From contig JAQXIX010000029.1 of NCBI GenBank assembly GCA_029008005.1, positions 1-64,000 on the forward strand: a stretch of 64,000 bases of DNA. Direction: 5' to 3'. Position numbers and translations under genes: made by a program. Positions 26,325-34,496 of the stretch are shown here, piece by piece (the first letter of the stretch is position 1; every line of letters starts with the position of its first letter). Below the pieces are notes generated by a model. That model did no database searches. It saw only the letters and a list, made by a program, of their open reading frames with translations, and had not been told where the DNA came from. The stretch comes from Bacillota bacterium (GTDB lineage Bacteria; Bacillota; Clostridia; Peptostreptococcales; Anaerovoracaceae).

Positions 26325-27416
26325 ATGAAAAAGCATCTGAAAAAAGTGATTGCTCTGGCTCTCATGGCAGTTATGGCATTGTCATTTACTGCATGTGGCG
26401 GCGGAAGCAGCGAAGACAACGGAGAAGTGAATATCTACATGTGGTCTGAGTACATTTCTCAGGATGTTGTAGACAGATTTACTGAAGAAACAGGAATCAA
26501 AGTTAACTTTTCTTACATGAACACATCAGAAGAAGCAGTTGCTAAGATTACAAGCGGCGGCGGAGATGCATATGACCTGGTTATGCCTTGTGATGCCGAT
26601 ATCACAAGCCTGATCGAAGGCGGATATCTCGCTGAAATCAATCTTGACAACGTGCCGAATCTGGACAACCTGGGTGATGCATACAAGAACAGAGTGTTCG
26701 ACCCTGAAAACAAGTACGCTATCCCTTATCTCATGAACTACGTATATGTTGTTTACAATCCTGAAACATGTCCGATCGAAATCAAGAGCTATGACGATCT
26801 CTGCGATCCTAAGCTTAAAGGACAGATTGCATCAGTTACAGGACAGAGAAACCTGTTCCCTATCGCACTTGTTGCCCTGGGATATGATGCAAACAGCACA
26901 GATGAAGGCGAAATCAAAGAAGCTTATGAATGGCTGAAGAACTATGTACCTAACGTAACAGGCTTTGACTCGGACAGTGCTGAAACTATGCTCATCAACG
27001 GAGCTTCATCGGTAGGATTACTCTTTGACGGTCAGGCATCAAAGGCATTCTCAGAAATGGGAGACGATGCTCTCGTAGTAGCAGAGCTGGAAAACCCTGT
27101 ACAGCTTGGAGTTGATGAACTGGTAATCCCTGCAAACGCAAAGAACAAGGAAAATGCTGAAGCATTCCTCAACTTCATTCTGGATGCTCAGAATATGGCT
27201 GATAACCTCCAGACAATGATGGACAACGACGGTCAGGCTTATGCTTGCCCTAACGAAGCAGCTGTTGCTCTGATGGGTGATGATTATCAGAAGGCACCTG
27301 CACTTGACATTCCTAAGTCAGTAAAAGAAAACTACTTCCTCCAGCTGGATGTAGGCGATGCTGCCAAGGTATATGACAAGTACTGGACAATGCTGATGTC
27401 AGACGAACAGCAGTAA
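26325..27416 (+). CDS. potD: PotD-type substrate-binding lipoprotein
   Basis: Extracellular binding lipoprotein of 363 residues. The signal peptide ends in the lipobox SFTAC with the lipidated Cys at residue 24, followed by a Gly/Ser linker. The mature part starts VNIYMWSEYISQDVVDRF, the typical PotD/PotF opening. It completes an ABC importer with the three preceding genes. Polyamine binding is the family default; context with frlB suggests an Amadori-modified amino acid. GGAGGAG precedes the ATG, and a terminator follows at 27499. Confidence 0.88.
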   Translation: MKKHLKKVIALALMAVMALSFTACGGGSSEDNGEVNIYMWSEYISQDVVDRFTEETGIKVNFSYMNTSEEAVAKITSGGGDAYDLVMPCDADITSLIEGGYLAEINLDNVPNLDNLGDAYKNRVFDPENKYAIPYLMNYVYVVYNPETCPIEIKSYDDLCDPKLKGQIASVTGQRNLFPIALVALGYDANSTDEGEIKEAYEWLKNYVPNVTGFDSDSAETMLINGASSVGLLFDGQASKAFSEMGDDALVVAELENPVQLGVDELVIPANAKNKENAEAFLNFILDAQNMADNLQTMMDNDGQAYACPNEAAVALMGDDYQKAPALDIPKSVKENYFLQLDVGDAAKVYDKYWTMLMSDEQQ

Positions 27417-27498
27417 TGTAGAAATATTCTTCATTCCCCAATATATTTTCCGGCAGCTTGCTGTGTATTATGTGATTCGCAGTGAAGGCCGGGAAGAG

Positions 27499-27549
27499 AA
27501 GAAGCCGTTGATCCGACACGGAAAGTGCCGGTACAGCGGCTTCTTTTTT
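27499..27549 (+). terminator. Rho-independent terminator
   Basis: AAGAAGCCG and CGGCTTCTT pair around an inner imperfect stem (ATCCGACAC / GTGCCGGT), followed by a T-run. It ends the frlB-transporter unit. Confidence 0.85.
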
Positions 27550-27588
27550 GTTGAATATGTAGTATACTGTAATACGGAGGAATAAACA

Positions 27589-28890
27589 ATGATACCACTT
27601 TCAACAAAGATGAGACCGGACAGAATCGAGGATTTCGTCGGGCAAAAGCATTTCATGTACGAAGGGTCTCTGTTTTACAATTCAATAAAAAACGGCACTT
27701 TCGAATCAGCTGTTTTCTTCGGACCAAGCGGTACAGGCAAGACTACTCTTGCCAGAATAATCGCAAAAGAGCTGGACAGCAGTTTCGTGGAGATAAACGC
27801 ATCTGTTACGGGGACGAAGGAGCTTAAGGAAATTCTTGCAAAGGCTTCAGACAGGTTCTACGGGCTTTTGAAGGAGACAACATGCCTTTATGTAGATGAG
27901 GTTCACCGATGGAATAAACTGCAGCAGGATTCGCTGCTTAAGGCGATAGAAGAAGGTGTTGTCAAATTCATCGGAAGCACTACGGAGAATCCGTATTTCT
28001 CAATAAATAAAGCGGTTCTCAGCCGTGTCGGAAACATTTATGAGTTCAAATGTCTCTCAACAGATGAAATAAAGCTGATTCTGGAGAGAACCATTAAGGA
28101 CAGTGATAAAGGCTTCGGCGGTCTTAATATACAGTACGATGATGAAGCGCTGAGGATTCTGGCAGCCATGTCGGGGGGAGACTGCAGAGTTGCCCTTGAT
28201 GCCCTCGGATTCATAGTTGACAATACAGATCTGAAAATCGACAGAGAGACTGTTGCGGAAGCAATGCAGAAGCAGACAACTTTTTACGATAAAGAAGAGG
28301 ATAAATACAATCTCTTGAGCGCTTTGCAGAAATCCGTCAGGGGATCTGATCCCGATGCTGCCGTTCATTATCTGGCGCGTCTGATAGAAGGTGGTGCCGA
28401 TGAAATGATGATAGGTCGCAGGCTTATGGTAATGGCAAGCGAAGATGTGGGAATGGCTTATCCCAATGCGATAAGCATAGTGACATCATGTGTTCAGGCC
28501 GCACAGATGATAGGTTTTCCGGAGGCACAGATACCCCTGGCTCACGCTACCGTACTGATGGCATCCTGCCCGAAATCCAATTCGGCAAACGAGGCAATCT
28601 GCGCCGCATTAAGTGATCTTAGAACAAGAAAAATCGACGATGTGCCGGATCACCTGAAAGATTCCCATTATTCGGGAGCCGGTAAACTCGGAAGAGGAAT
28701 CGGATATAAATATCCTCATGCGTACGGAGGATATGTTCCGCAGCAGTATCTGCCGGACAATCTGTATAATGAGGGAACGAGATATTATGTACCTACATCA
28801 AACGGCAGTGAATCTTCATTCAGAAAGTATCTTGAGGAATTGAGAAAAATAGATGAAAACGAAAGAAAAAAGAACAGTAACAAGGGCTGA
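27589..28890 (+). CDS. rarA: Replication-associated recombination ATPase RarA (MgsA)
   Basis: AAA+ ATPase of 433 residues related to clamp-loader subunits, acting at stalled replication forks. It opens with STKMRPDRIEDFVGQKHF, then Walker A FGPSGTGKTT, Walker B LYVDEVHRWNK, sensor 1 IGSTTENPYF and the conserved C-terminal stretch YKYPHAYGGYVPQQYLPD found in RarA/WRNIP1. CGGAGG precedes the ATG. The last 38 bases overlap the next gene. A TATACT box lies just upstream at about 27562 but no good -35 was found. Confidence 0.94.
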   Translation: MIPLSTKMRPDRIEDFVGQKHFMYEGSLFYNSIKNGTFESAVFFGPSGTGKTTLARIIAKELDSSFVEINASVTGTKELKEILAKASDRFYGLLKETTCLYVDEVHRWNKLQQDSLLKAIEEGVVKFIGSTTENPYFSINKAVLSRVGNIYEFKCLSTDEIKLILERTIKDSDKGFGGLNIQYDDEALRILAAMSGGDCRVALDALGFIVDNTDLKIDRETVAEAMQKQTTFYDKEEDKYNLLSALQKSVRGSDPDAAVHYLARLIEGGADEMMIGRRLMVMASEDVGMAYPNAISIVTSCVQAAQMIGFPEAQIPLAHATVLMASCPKSNSANEAICAALSDLRTRKIDDVPDHLKDSHYSGAGKLGRGIGYKYPHAYGGYVPQQYLPDNLYNEGTRYYVPTSNGSESSFRKYLEELRKIDENERKKNSNKG

Positions 28891-30874
28891 AAATTCCGGC
28901 TTCTGCTTCGGCGTCAGAAGAGCAGTGGAAACAGCGGAAAAAGCCGCAGAACAAAAGGATCGCAAAGTATACACACTCGGTCAGCTTATTCATAATGAAA
29001 CTGTGACAGGAATGCTTGCGGAGAAGGGAGTGCAGCTTGTTAACAGTCTCGATGAAATTCCCGATAAGGACGTTGAAGACGGAGTAAGCGTAATAATAAG
29101 ATCTCACGGAGAAGGAAGAGAAATATACGATAACGCAAAGGCTTCAGGCATTGAAGTTATCGATGCAACATGTCCCTTTGTTGAGAAAATACACAGGCTT
29201 GTGGAATCTGTCGGTGAAGATGAACATGACAGACGCAGAGTCCTCATAATCGGTGACAGAAATCATCCTGAAGTACGCGGTATTGCAGGCTGGTGCCGCG
29301 ATGAAGCACTGGTTGTATCCGGCGGCGATGAGATGAGAAAACTCCTGGACGAAAAGGAAAGAGATTATTTTGAAGGGGGACTTTTTATTGTTACTCAGAC
29401 GACAATAAAGAAAGAAACTCTTCAGTCGGTAACGGAGAGCCTGGATGGAATTAAATACGAGCTCCACAATACAATATGCGATGCCACGGCGAAACGTCAG
29501 AAATCATGTATGGAGCTGGCGGCTGCAAGTGATGCCATGGTGGTGATCGGAGGAAAAAACAGCTCCAATTCCCGTAAACTTTTTGAAATATCTCAAAAAT
29601 ACTGCGAAGAATCGTTTTTTATTGAAAATATTGAGGATTTATCGTTGCACCATATGAAAAAATATAATAAAATAGGCGTGGCGGCTGGTGCATCGACACC
29701 AGAATGCACAATTAAGGAGGTTATTGCCAGCATGAGTGAAGTTACACTTGAAAAAGAATTAACTATGGACGATCTGATGGAGGATATTGATAAATCCCTC
29801 AGATTACCAAGAAACGGAGAAGTTGTTACCGGTAAAGTACATCAGGTTAACGACGGAGAAGTAATTGTCAATTTAGGATGCAAGAAAGACGGAATTCTTC
29901 CTATCAGTGAGGTAAGCCTTGAAGAAGGACAGACGTTAGCTGACGTATTTAAAGTTGACGACGAAGTTCAGGCGAAGGTTATCAAGACTGATGACGTTGA
30001 TGGAGGAATCTTACTTTCCAAGAAGAAGTTGGAAATCAGTGCTAACTGGGGAGAAATCGTCAAGGCACTTGAAGATAAAACTGTTCTGGAAGTTAAGGTT
30101 ACAAGAACGGTTAACGGTGGTGTAATTGCAGAATACAAGGAAGTATTCGGATTCATTCCACTCTCACAGCTTTCAGATCACTACGTTGAAAACGCTGAGG
30201 AATTTGTTGGTCAGACTATGGAAGTAAGAGTTTCAAGAGTTGACCAGAGAAGAAACAGAGCTGTATTCTCACACAAGATGTTCCTTAACGAAGAAAGAGA
30301 AAAGATTATTGCAGAAATCTGGGACAAGCTGAATGTTGATGATGTTGTTGAAGGTACAGTAATGAGATTCACTGACTACGGTGCATTCGTAGATATCGGC
30401 GGAATTGATGGTCTCCTTCACATTTCAGAGATTTCATGGGGCAAGCTTAAGCACCCTCAGGAAGTTCTCAACATCGGTGACAAGATTAACGTTAAGGTTC
30501 TCTCAATGAATGCTGAGAAAGGCAAGATTTCACTGGGACTCAAGCAGACTATGCCTGAACCTTGGAGCGTAATCGATGAAAAGTACGAAGTAGGACAGGT
30601 TATCGAAGGTAAGATTCTTCAGATTAAAGAATACGGTGCTTTCGTTGAACTGGAACCTGGTCTTGACGGACTTGTTCATATTTCGGAAGTTGCTCACAAG
30701 AGAGTAGGAAATATCGCTGAGGAACTGGAAGTTGGACAGGTTGTATCAGCTAAGATTCTTGAAATCGACAAAGAGAGAAAGAGAATCAGCCTGAGCATCA
30801 GAGAGACTATTGAAGCTCCTGCAGAAGACGCGGCAGAAGTTGCTGAGGAAGCAGAAGAAGCAGTAGAAGAATAA
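28853..30874 (+). CDS. ispH: IspH fused to ribosomal-S1-like protein
   Basis: A 673-residue two-part protein. Residues 1-290 are 4-hydroxy-3-methylbut-2-enyl diphosphate reductase (IspH), last enzyme of the MEP isoprenoid route, with the three iron-sulfur Cys at 18, 107 and 209 and the motif TQTT. Residues about 321-391, 408-474, 496-564 and 580-649 are four S1 RNA-binding domains, followed by an acidic tail. This fusion is known in Clostridia. The start overlaps rarA by 38 bases. Within it, AAGGAGG (29714-29720) stands 11 bases before an in-frame ATG at 29732 (Met294), exactly at the domain border, so a separate 380-residue S1 protein may also be made. Confidence 0.95.
   Translation: MKTKEKRTVTRAENSGFCFGVRRAVETAEKAAEQKDRKVYTLGQLIHNETVTGMLAEKGVQLVNSLDEIPDKDVEDGVSVIIRSHGEGREIYDNAKASGIEVIDATCPFVEKIHRLVESVGEDEHDRRRVLIIGDRNHPEVRGIAGWCRDEALVVSGGDEMRKLLDEKERDYFEGGLFIVTQTTIKKETLQSVTESLDGIKYELHNTICDATAKRQKSCMELAAASDAMVVIGGKNSSNSRKLFEISQKYCEESFFIENIEDLSLHHMKKYNKIGVAAGASTPECTIKEVIASMSEVTLEKELTMDDLMEDIDKSLRLPRNGEVVTGKVHQVNDGEVIVNLGCKKDGILPISEVSLEEGQTLADVFKVDDEVQAKVIKTDDVDGGILLSKKKLEISANWGEIVKALEDKTVLEVKVTRTVNGGVIAEYKEVFGFIPLSQLSDHYVENAEEFVGQTMEVRVSRVDQRRNRAVFSHKMFLNEEREKIIAEIWDKLNVDDVVEGTVMRFTDYGAFVDIGGIDGLLHISEISWGKLKHPQEVLNIGDKINVKVLSMNAEKGKISLGLKQTMPEPWSVIDEKYEVGQVIEGKILQIKEYGAFVELEPGLDGLVHISEVAHKRVGNIAEELEVGQVVSAKILEIDKERKRISLSIRETIEAPAEDAAEVAEEAEEAVEE
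29714..29734 (+). promoter_or_regulatory. Possible internal ribosome site for an S1-only product
   Basis: AAGGAGG at 29714-29720 precedes ATG 29732 (codon 294) by 11 bases, slightly long spacing. The downstream reading would begin MSEVTLEKELTMDD and contain all four S1 domains. The SD bases also encode the conserved IspH ending KEVI, so this may be coincidence. Confidence 0.35.
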
Positions 30875-30893
30875 TTTACAATACGAGATTCAG

Positions 30894-30937
30894 ACAGGGA
30901 ATTCGGAATATATCGTCCGGATTCTCTGTTTTATTTT
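30894..30937 (+). terminator. Rho-independent terminator after ispH-S1
   Basis: ACAGGGAATTCGGA pairs with TCCGGATTCTCTGT (14 bp, two G-U) and is followed by a T-rich tail. Confidence 0.75.
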
Positions 30938-30978
30938 GCGCCTGCGTTGCTTAAGAAATATTAAGGCGCAATTTTTTT
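30938..30978 (+). terminator. Second hairpin with T-run
   Basis: GCGCC and CTTAA pair with TTAAG and GGCGC around a six-base loop, with a seven-base bulge on the 5' side, followed by seven T. It directly follows the first terminator, giving a tandem arrangement. Confidence 0.6.
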
Positions 30979-30991
30979 GTTTACAAGAGTG

Positions 30992-31020
30992 TTTACAAGA
31001 GCTCAGTATGCGTATATACT
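30992..31020 (+). promoter_or_regulatory. Promoter of the NitT/TauT-type transporter operon
   Basis: TTTACA (30992-30997) and TATACT (31015-31020) have 17-base spacing. The -35 lies in the second copy of a tandem repeat GTTTACAAGAG (30979-30989 and 30991-31001), which could be an operator. Confidence 0.65.
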
Positions 31021-31061
31021 TATATAGTCATAATTAATTACTTATAATACAGGAGGAAGAT

Positions 31062-32051
31062 ATGAAAAAAAGAATTCTTGTAGCAGTGACAGCTGTAGTA
31101 ACTGTGCTGGCCATGAGTTTCTCCCTCGCAGGTTGCGGAGGAAGCGAAGAAAACGGCAGTGACGGTGAAGCGAAAAAGATAACAGTAGTTCAGCAGTATG
31201 GTATGGCATATGCCCCGTTCCAGGTAATGGAAGCACAGGGCCTTATTGAGAAGAATTACGACGGAGACCTTGAGGTTGAATTTACTCAGTTAAACTCCGG
31301 TGCGTCAATTAACGACTCCTTTATTTCGGGTGATGTCCAGGTTGGTGCTATGGGTGTGGGACCTGCGGTTACCGGAGCGCTCACAGGTGTAGGTTACAAA
31401 ATCTGTTCAAATATGTCGGCGCAGCCGCACAGAATGATGACGAACGATTCTTCAGTCAAATCCCTTAAGGATATAGGCGAAAGCGATCAGATTGCAGTTG
31501 TAAATATTGGAAGCATGCAGCATATTCTTCTGGCTATGGCCTGTGAAAAGGAACTCGGCGATGCCCATGCTCTTGACAACAATCTGGCGGCAATGGCTCA
31601 TCCTGACGGTATGACATCACTCATAAGCAACTCAGTTAAGTGCCAGGTAACTACATCTCCTTATGTATTCAAGGAAGCAGCCGAAGGCATGACAGAAGTC
31701 GATGTACTGTCACAGGTATGGCCTGAAGGAAATTCATTTATTGTGGCGGTAGCATCTCAGGATTTACATGACAATGATCCGGAACTTTACCAGGCTGTAG
31801 TTGATGCGATAGCAGAAGCATGTGATTATCTTACAAACAATAAGGAAGAAGCAGCGGAAATGCTTTGTGAAAACGAAGATGTTGACGCAGAAACAATGCT
31901 TGAGTGGCTTAACGATCCTGCATGCTCATATTCAACAGAGCTTAAGGGTGTAATGGATATGGCAACATTCATGAGTGAAAACGGATTCCTCGAAGTTGAC
32001 GGACCTAAGGATATCAGTGAACTGGCGTACGATAACGTAGAGGGAAAATAA
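31062..32051 (+). CDS. NitT/TauT-type ABC substrate-binding lipoprotein
   Basis: Binding lipoprotein of 329 residues with signal peptide and lipobox SLAGC (Cys 25). The mature part starts ITVVQQYGMAYAPFQVMEAQGLIEK and continues NSGASINDSFISGDVQVGAMGVGPAV, the pattern of the SsuA/TauA/NrtA family. Family cargos include sulfonates, taurine, nitrate and thiamine pyrimidine precursors. No sulfonatase or thiamine gene is adjacent, so the substrate is open. GGAGGAAG precedes the ATG; the permease starts three bases after the stop. Confidence 0.85.
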   Translation: MKKRILVAVTAVVTVLAMSFSLAGCGGSEENGSDGEAKKITVVQQYGMAYAPFQVMEAQGLIEKNYDGDLEVEFTQLNSGASINDSFISGDVQVGAMGVGPAVTGALTGVGYKICSNMSAQPHRMMTNDSSVKSLKDIGESDQIAVVNIGSMQHILLAMACEKELGDAHALDNNLAAMAHPDGMTSLISNSVKCQVTTSPYVFKEAAEGMTEVDVLSQVWPEGNSFIVAVASQDLHDNDPELYQAVVDAIAEACDYLTNNKEEAAEMLCENEDVDAETMLEWLNDPACSYSTELKGVMDMATFMSENGFLEVDGPKDISELAYDNVEGK

Positions 32052-32054
32052 TTT

Positions 32055-32837
32055 ATGAAGAGCGAAACGAGAAGTGAGTTAAGAGACCAGATTATTTTTG
32101 TCATCTGCTTTATCGGTGCATGGTATGTCGTTTATAAAATGAACTTTTTCAGTGAGATGATTTTCCCGTCTCCGAAGGATATAGGAGAAGCATTCATAAA
32201 AGGGTTTACCGAAAACGGGATGATTTCATACACGGCATACTCAATGTCACTTATTGTTAAGGGGCTGGCAATAGGAATTGGACTGGCCTTTGTGTTTTCG
32301 AGCATTGCTGTTGTAAGCAGACATTTCCGGTCAATATACAATTTCGTAGTATCGGTTTGCGACCTCTTGCCGGGCGTAGCTCTGCTGCCTCTGGCAATAT
32401 GCTGGTTCGGAATCGGAGAAATAACTATAATATTTATAGTGGTACATTCCATTATATGGCCGATGTCAAGAAGCTTGATGGACGGATTCAGAGCAATTCC
32501 CTCAATTTATATTGAGGGCGGCAAAAACATAGGACTCAGGGGTTTGAATCTCGTGATGGGCGTTTATCTGCCTGCAGCCTTTGCAAGTGTGCTCAGCGGA
32601 CTTAGGGTAGGATGGGCGCGAGCCTGGAGAGGCCTGATAAGCGTCGAAATGATATTCGGAACGACGGGCAAAGGCGCCGGAATCGGATGGTACATATTCA
32701 TGAGACGTGTTAACGTAGATGTAGCAGGAGTGTTCGCATCTCTCATAGTGATAATCATAATAGGTGTGATTATTGAGTACGGAGTGTTCCGGACAATCGA
32801 AAGAAAAACCGTAAAGAAATGGGGGATGGCACAGTGA
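32055..32837 (+). CDS. NitT/TauT-type ABC permease
   Basis: Membrane permease of 260 residues with six hydrophobic segments of the SsuC/TauC type. The coupling loop reads EGGKNIGLRGLNLVMGVYLP. It lies between the binding protein and the ATPase gene and overlaps the latter by four bases. Confidence 0.85.
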   Translation: MKSETRSELRDQIIFVICFIGAWYVVYKMNFFSEMIFPSPKDIGEAFIKGFTENGMISYTAYSMSLIVKGLAIGIGLAFVFSSIAVVSRHFRSIYNFVVSVCDLLPGVALLPLAICWFGIGEITIIFIVVHSIIWPMSRSLMDGFRAIPSIYIEGGKNIGLRGLNLVMGVYLPAAFASVLSGLRVGWARAWRGLISVEMIFGTTGKGAGIGWYIFMRRVNVDVAGVFASLIVIIIIGVIIEYGVFRTIERKTVKKWGMAQ

Positions 32838-33613
32838 CAGAAAATAACGGCAGAACGCTTCTGGAAATAAAGAATCTGACCAAGAATTATCATGACGGGC
32901 CGGATTCAAGAGATATTATCAGAAACCTGAACCTGACAGTCAACGAGGGTGATTTTCTCACGATACTCGGACCGTCGGGATGCGGTAAGACAACTTTAAT
33001 AAGATGCATCGCCGGTTTTGAGGATTTCGAGGGAGATATAATTGTCGAGGGAAATAAAGTCGACAAACCCGGAATCGACAGGTTTATGGTTTTTCAGACA
33101 TTCGAGCAGCTTTTTCCGTGGAGAACAGTTCGCGGCAATATAACGTATCCGTTGAAGATGAACGGTATATCTGATAAAGAAGAAAGAAATCGAATTGCAG
33201 AAAGACACCTTGATCTTGTAGGTCTGGCCGGTAAAGGCGATCTTTATCCCCATCAGCTTTCGGGAGGAATGAAGCAGCGTGTTGCGATTGCAAAGGGCCT
33301 GGCACTGAATCCGAAAATCATACTTATGGATGAGCCTTTTGCAGCTCTGGACGCAATGACGAGAAATAAGCTTCAGGCGGAGCTGCACAGAATCAAAGAA
33401 AAAGAAAATGCAACGGTGATTTTCATTACTCACAACATACAGGAGGCACTTGTACTCGGTACCCGTATAATACTCATGTCGAAAAAAGGAGAAATCAAAA
33501 TCAACATGGAGAACAAAATACCGAAGCCGGTTACTCCTGCATCGGAAGGGTATGGTGAACTGTGGACACAGCTTAACGAAGCTCTTTGGGAAGAGGACGA
33601 AAGCGAAGCGTAA
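32834..33613 (+). CDS. NitT/TauT-type ABC ATPase
   Basis: ATP-binding subunit of about 259 residues: Walker A GPSGCGKTT, Q-loop FQTFEQLFPW, signature LSGGMKQR and Walker B ILMDEPFAALD. The start used is GTG 32834, which overlaps the permease stop (GTGA) and has GGGGGA seven bases upstream; an ATG at 32819 would add five residues but lacks a ribosome site. It ends the operon before the bidirectional terminator at 33624. Confidence 0.85.
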   Translation: MTENNGRTLLEIKNLTKNYHDGPDSRDIIRNLNLTVNEGDFLTILGPSGCGKTTLIRCIAGFEDFEGDIIVEGNKVDKPGIDRFMVFQTFEQLFPWRTVRGNITYPLKMNGISDKEERNRIAERHLDLVGLAGKGDLYPHQLSGGMKQRVAIAKGLALNPKIILMDEPFAALDAMTRNKLQAELHRIKEKENATVIFITHNIQEALVLGTRIILMSKKGEIKINMENKIPKPVTPASEGYGELWTQLNEALWEEDESEA

Positions 33614-33623
33614 CATCATGAAT

Positions 33624-33669
33624 AAAATGGATGTTCAACCGAAATTGTCGGGAGAACATCCATTTTTCA
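33624..33669. terminator. Bidirectional terminator
   Basis: AAAATGGATGTTC pairs with GAACATCCATTTT across a 17-base loop. It is flanked by A/T runs on both sides and lies between the ABC ATPase gene and the convergent C39-like gene. Confidence 0.75.
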
Positions 33670-34317
33670 TTATTTCATTCTGAAACATTTTATCTGATCG
33701 TAATCTGCAGTGAGAGTAACGATGATTCCGAAGTGATTCAATCTGGAATTGCTGTCCTCATCGTGCCATCTTGTCATGAATTCGGTTTTCGGGATGTATG
33801 CGTATGATCCCATAGTGGACGGGTCCATGAAAATAATGTTCTTATCGTCATAACCGGCTGCTATTACATAATGCCCTTCATTCCAGACATCAGAATAGTC
33901 ACCTGTTTCTCCGGGGCTGCCCCAGGCCTGCAGTGCGCAGATAACGGGACGGCCTTCGTTGATGAAGGTGATAAGCTGCTCCAGAGAAATGTTTTCTCTG
34001 GCTTCGGCTTTAAATACCTGAACACCATCTCGTGAAATCATGCTGCTGTCTTTTTCTTCGGCGCTGTATCTGACTGAGTTGAGATATTCAACAATGCTGC
34101 GGTATTCTGTTCCTTCTTCCGGATTTGCCTGCAATATTTCGGCGAGTTTGTCTTCGCGTATATCGAAGTCGTATCCTGCGTATCTTAGTATCGACTGAAC
34201 ACAGGCAATGCCGCAGGTGTAGCCGGTACTCTGTCTTACGAGAGGAAGTCTGAGAATAACTGCGTTTGTACTCAATGTAATGCTTTCGGAATTTGTATTG
34301 TAAAATATGTGTTTCAT
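33670..34317 (-). CDS. C39-like papain-fold peptidase
   Basis: A 215-residue protein with the C39-like pattern: LPLVRQSTGYTCGIACVQSI holds the likely catalytic Cys35, NEGHYVIAAGYDD the His and IFMDPSTMG the Asp of the triad. There is no signal peptide or membrane segment, so it would act in the cytoplasm unless exported otherwise. C39 relatives cleave double-glycine leaders of bacteriocins, but there is no ABC transporter fusion or bacteriocin gene nearby, so a general peptidase or hydrolase role is more likely. It is divergent from the oligopeptide transporter operon, which hints at peptide metabolism. Confidence 0.75.
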   Translation of the reverse strand: MKHIFYNTNSESITLSTNAVILRLPLVRQSTGYTCGIACVQSILRYAGYDFDIREDKLAEILQANPEEGTEYRSIVEYLNSVRYSAEEKDSSMISRDGVQVFKAEARENISLEQLITFINEGRPVICALQAWGSPGETGDYSDVWNEGHYVIAAGYDDKNIIFMDPSTMGSYAYIPKTEFMTRWHDEDSNSRLNHFGIIVTLTADYDQIKCFRMK

Positions 34318-34408
34318 TTTTCGGTAATCCTTTGTTCAAGTGTGAAAGTTATATGTTTTGTTTATTTTAGCACTTGAATTGCCGTGTAACAATACCTGCA
34401 TCAATAGA

Positions 34409-34437
34409 TTGACTTGAACGCTTTAGCAGAGTATAAT
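34409..34437 (+). promoter_or_regulatory. Promoter of the oligopeptide operon
   Basis: TTGACT (34409-34414) and TATAAT (34432-34437) with exactly 17 bases between them, about 60 bases before the binding-protein ATG. A strong match. Confidence 0.75.
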
Positions 34438-34447
34438 TCAGTTATCG

Positions 34448-34483
34448 GTTCAAGTTAAGAACGTAATGTTCATATTATGAACG
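34448..34483. promoter_or_regulatory. Overlapping palindromes downstream of the promoter
   Basis: GTTC (34448), GAACGTAATGTTC (34459-34471) and GTTCATATTATGAAC (34468-34482, a perfect 15-bp palindrome) repeat GAAC/GTTC blocks between the -10 box and the ribosome site. Position suits repression. The operon's own IclR regulator (41123) is the natural candidate to bind. Confidence 0.5.
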
Positions 34484-34496
34484 TGAGGAGGGCGAA

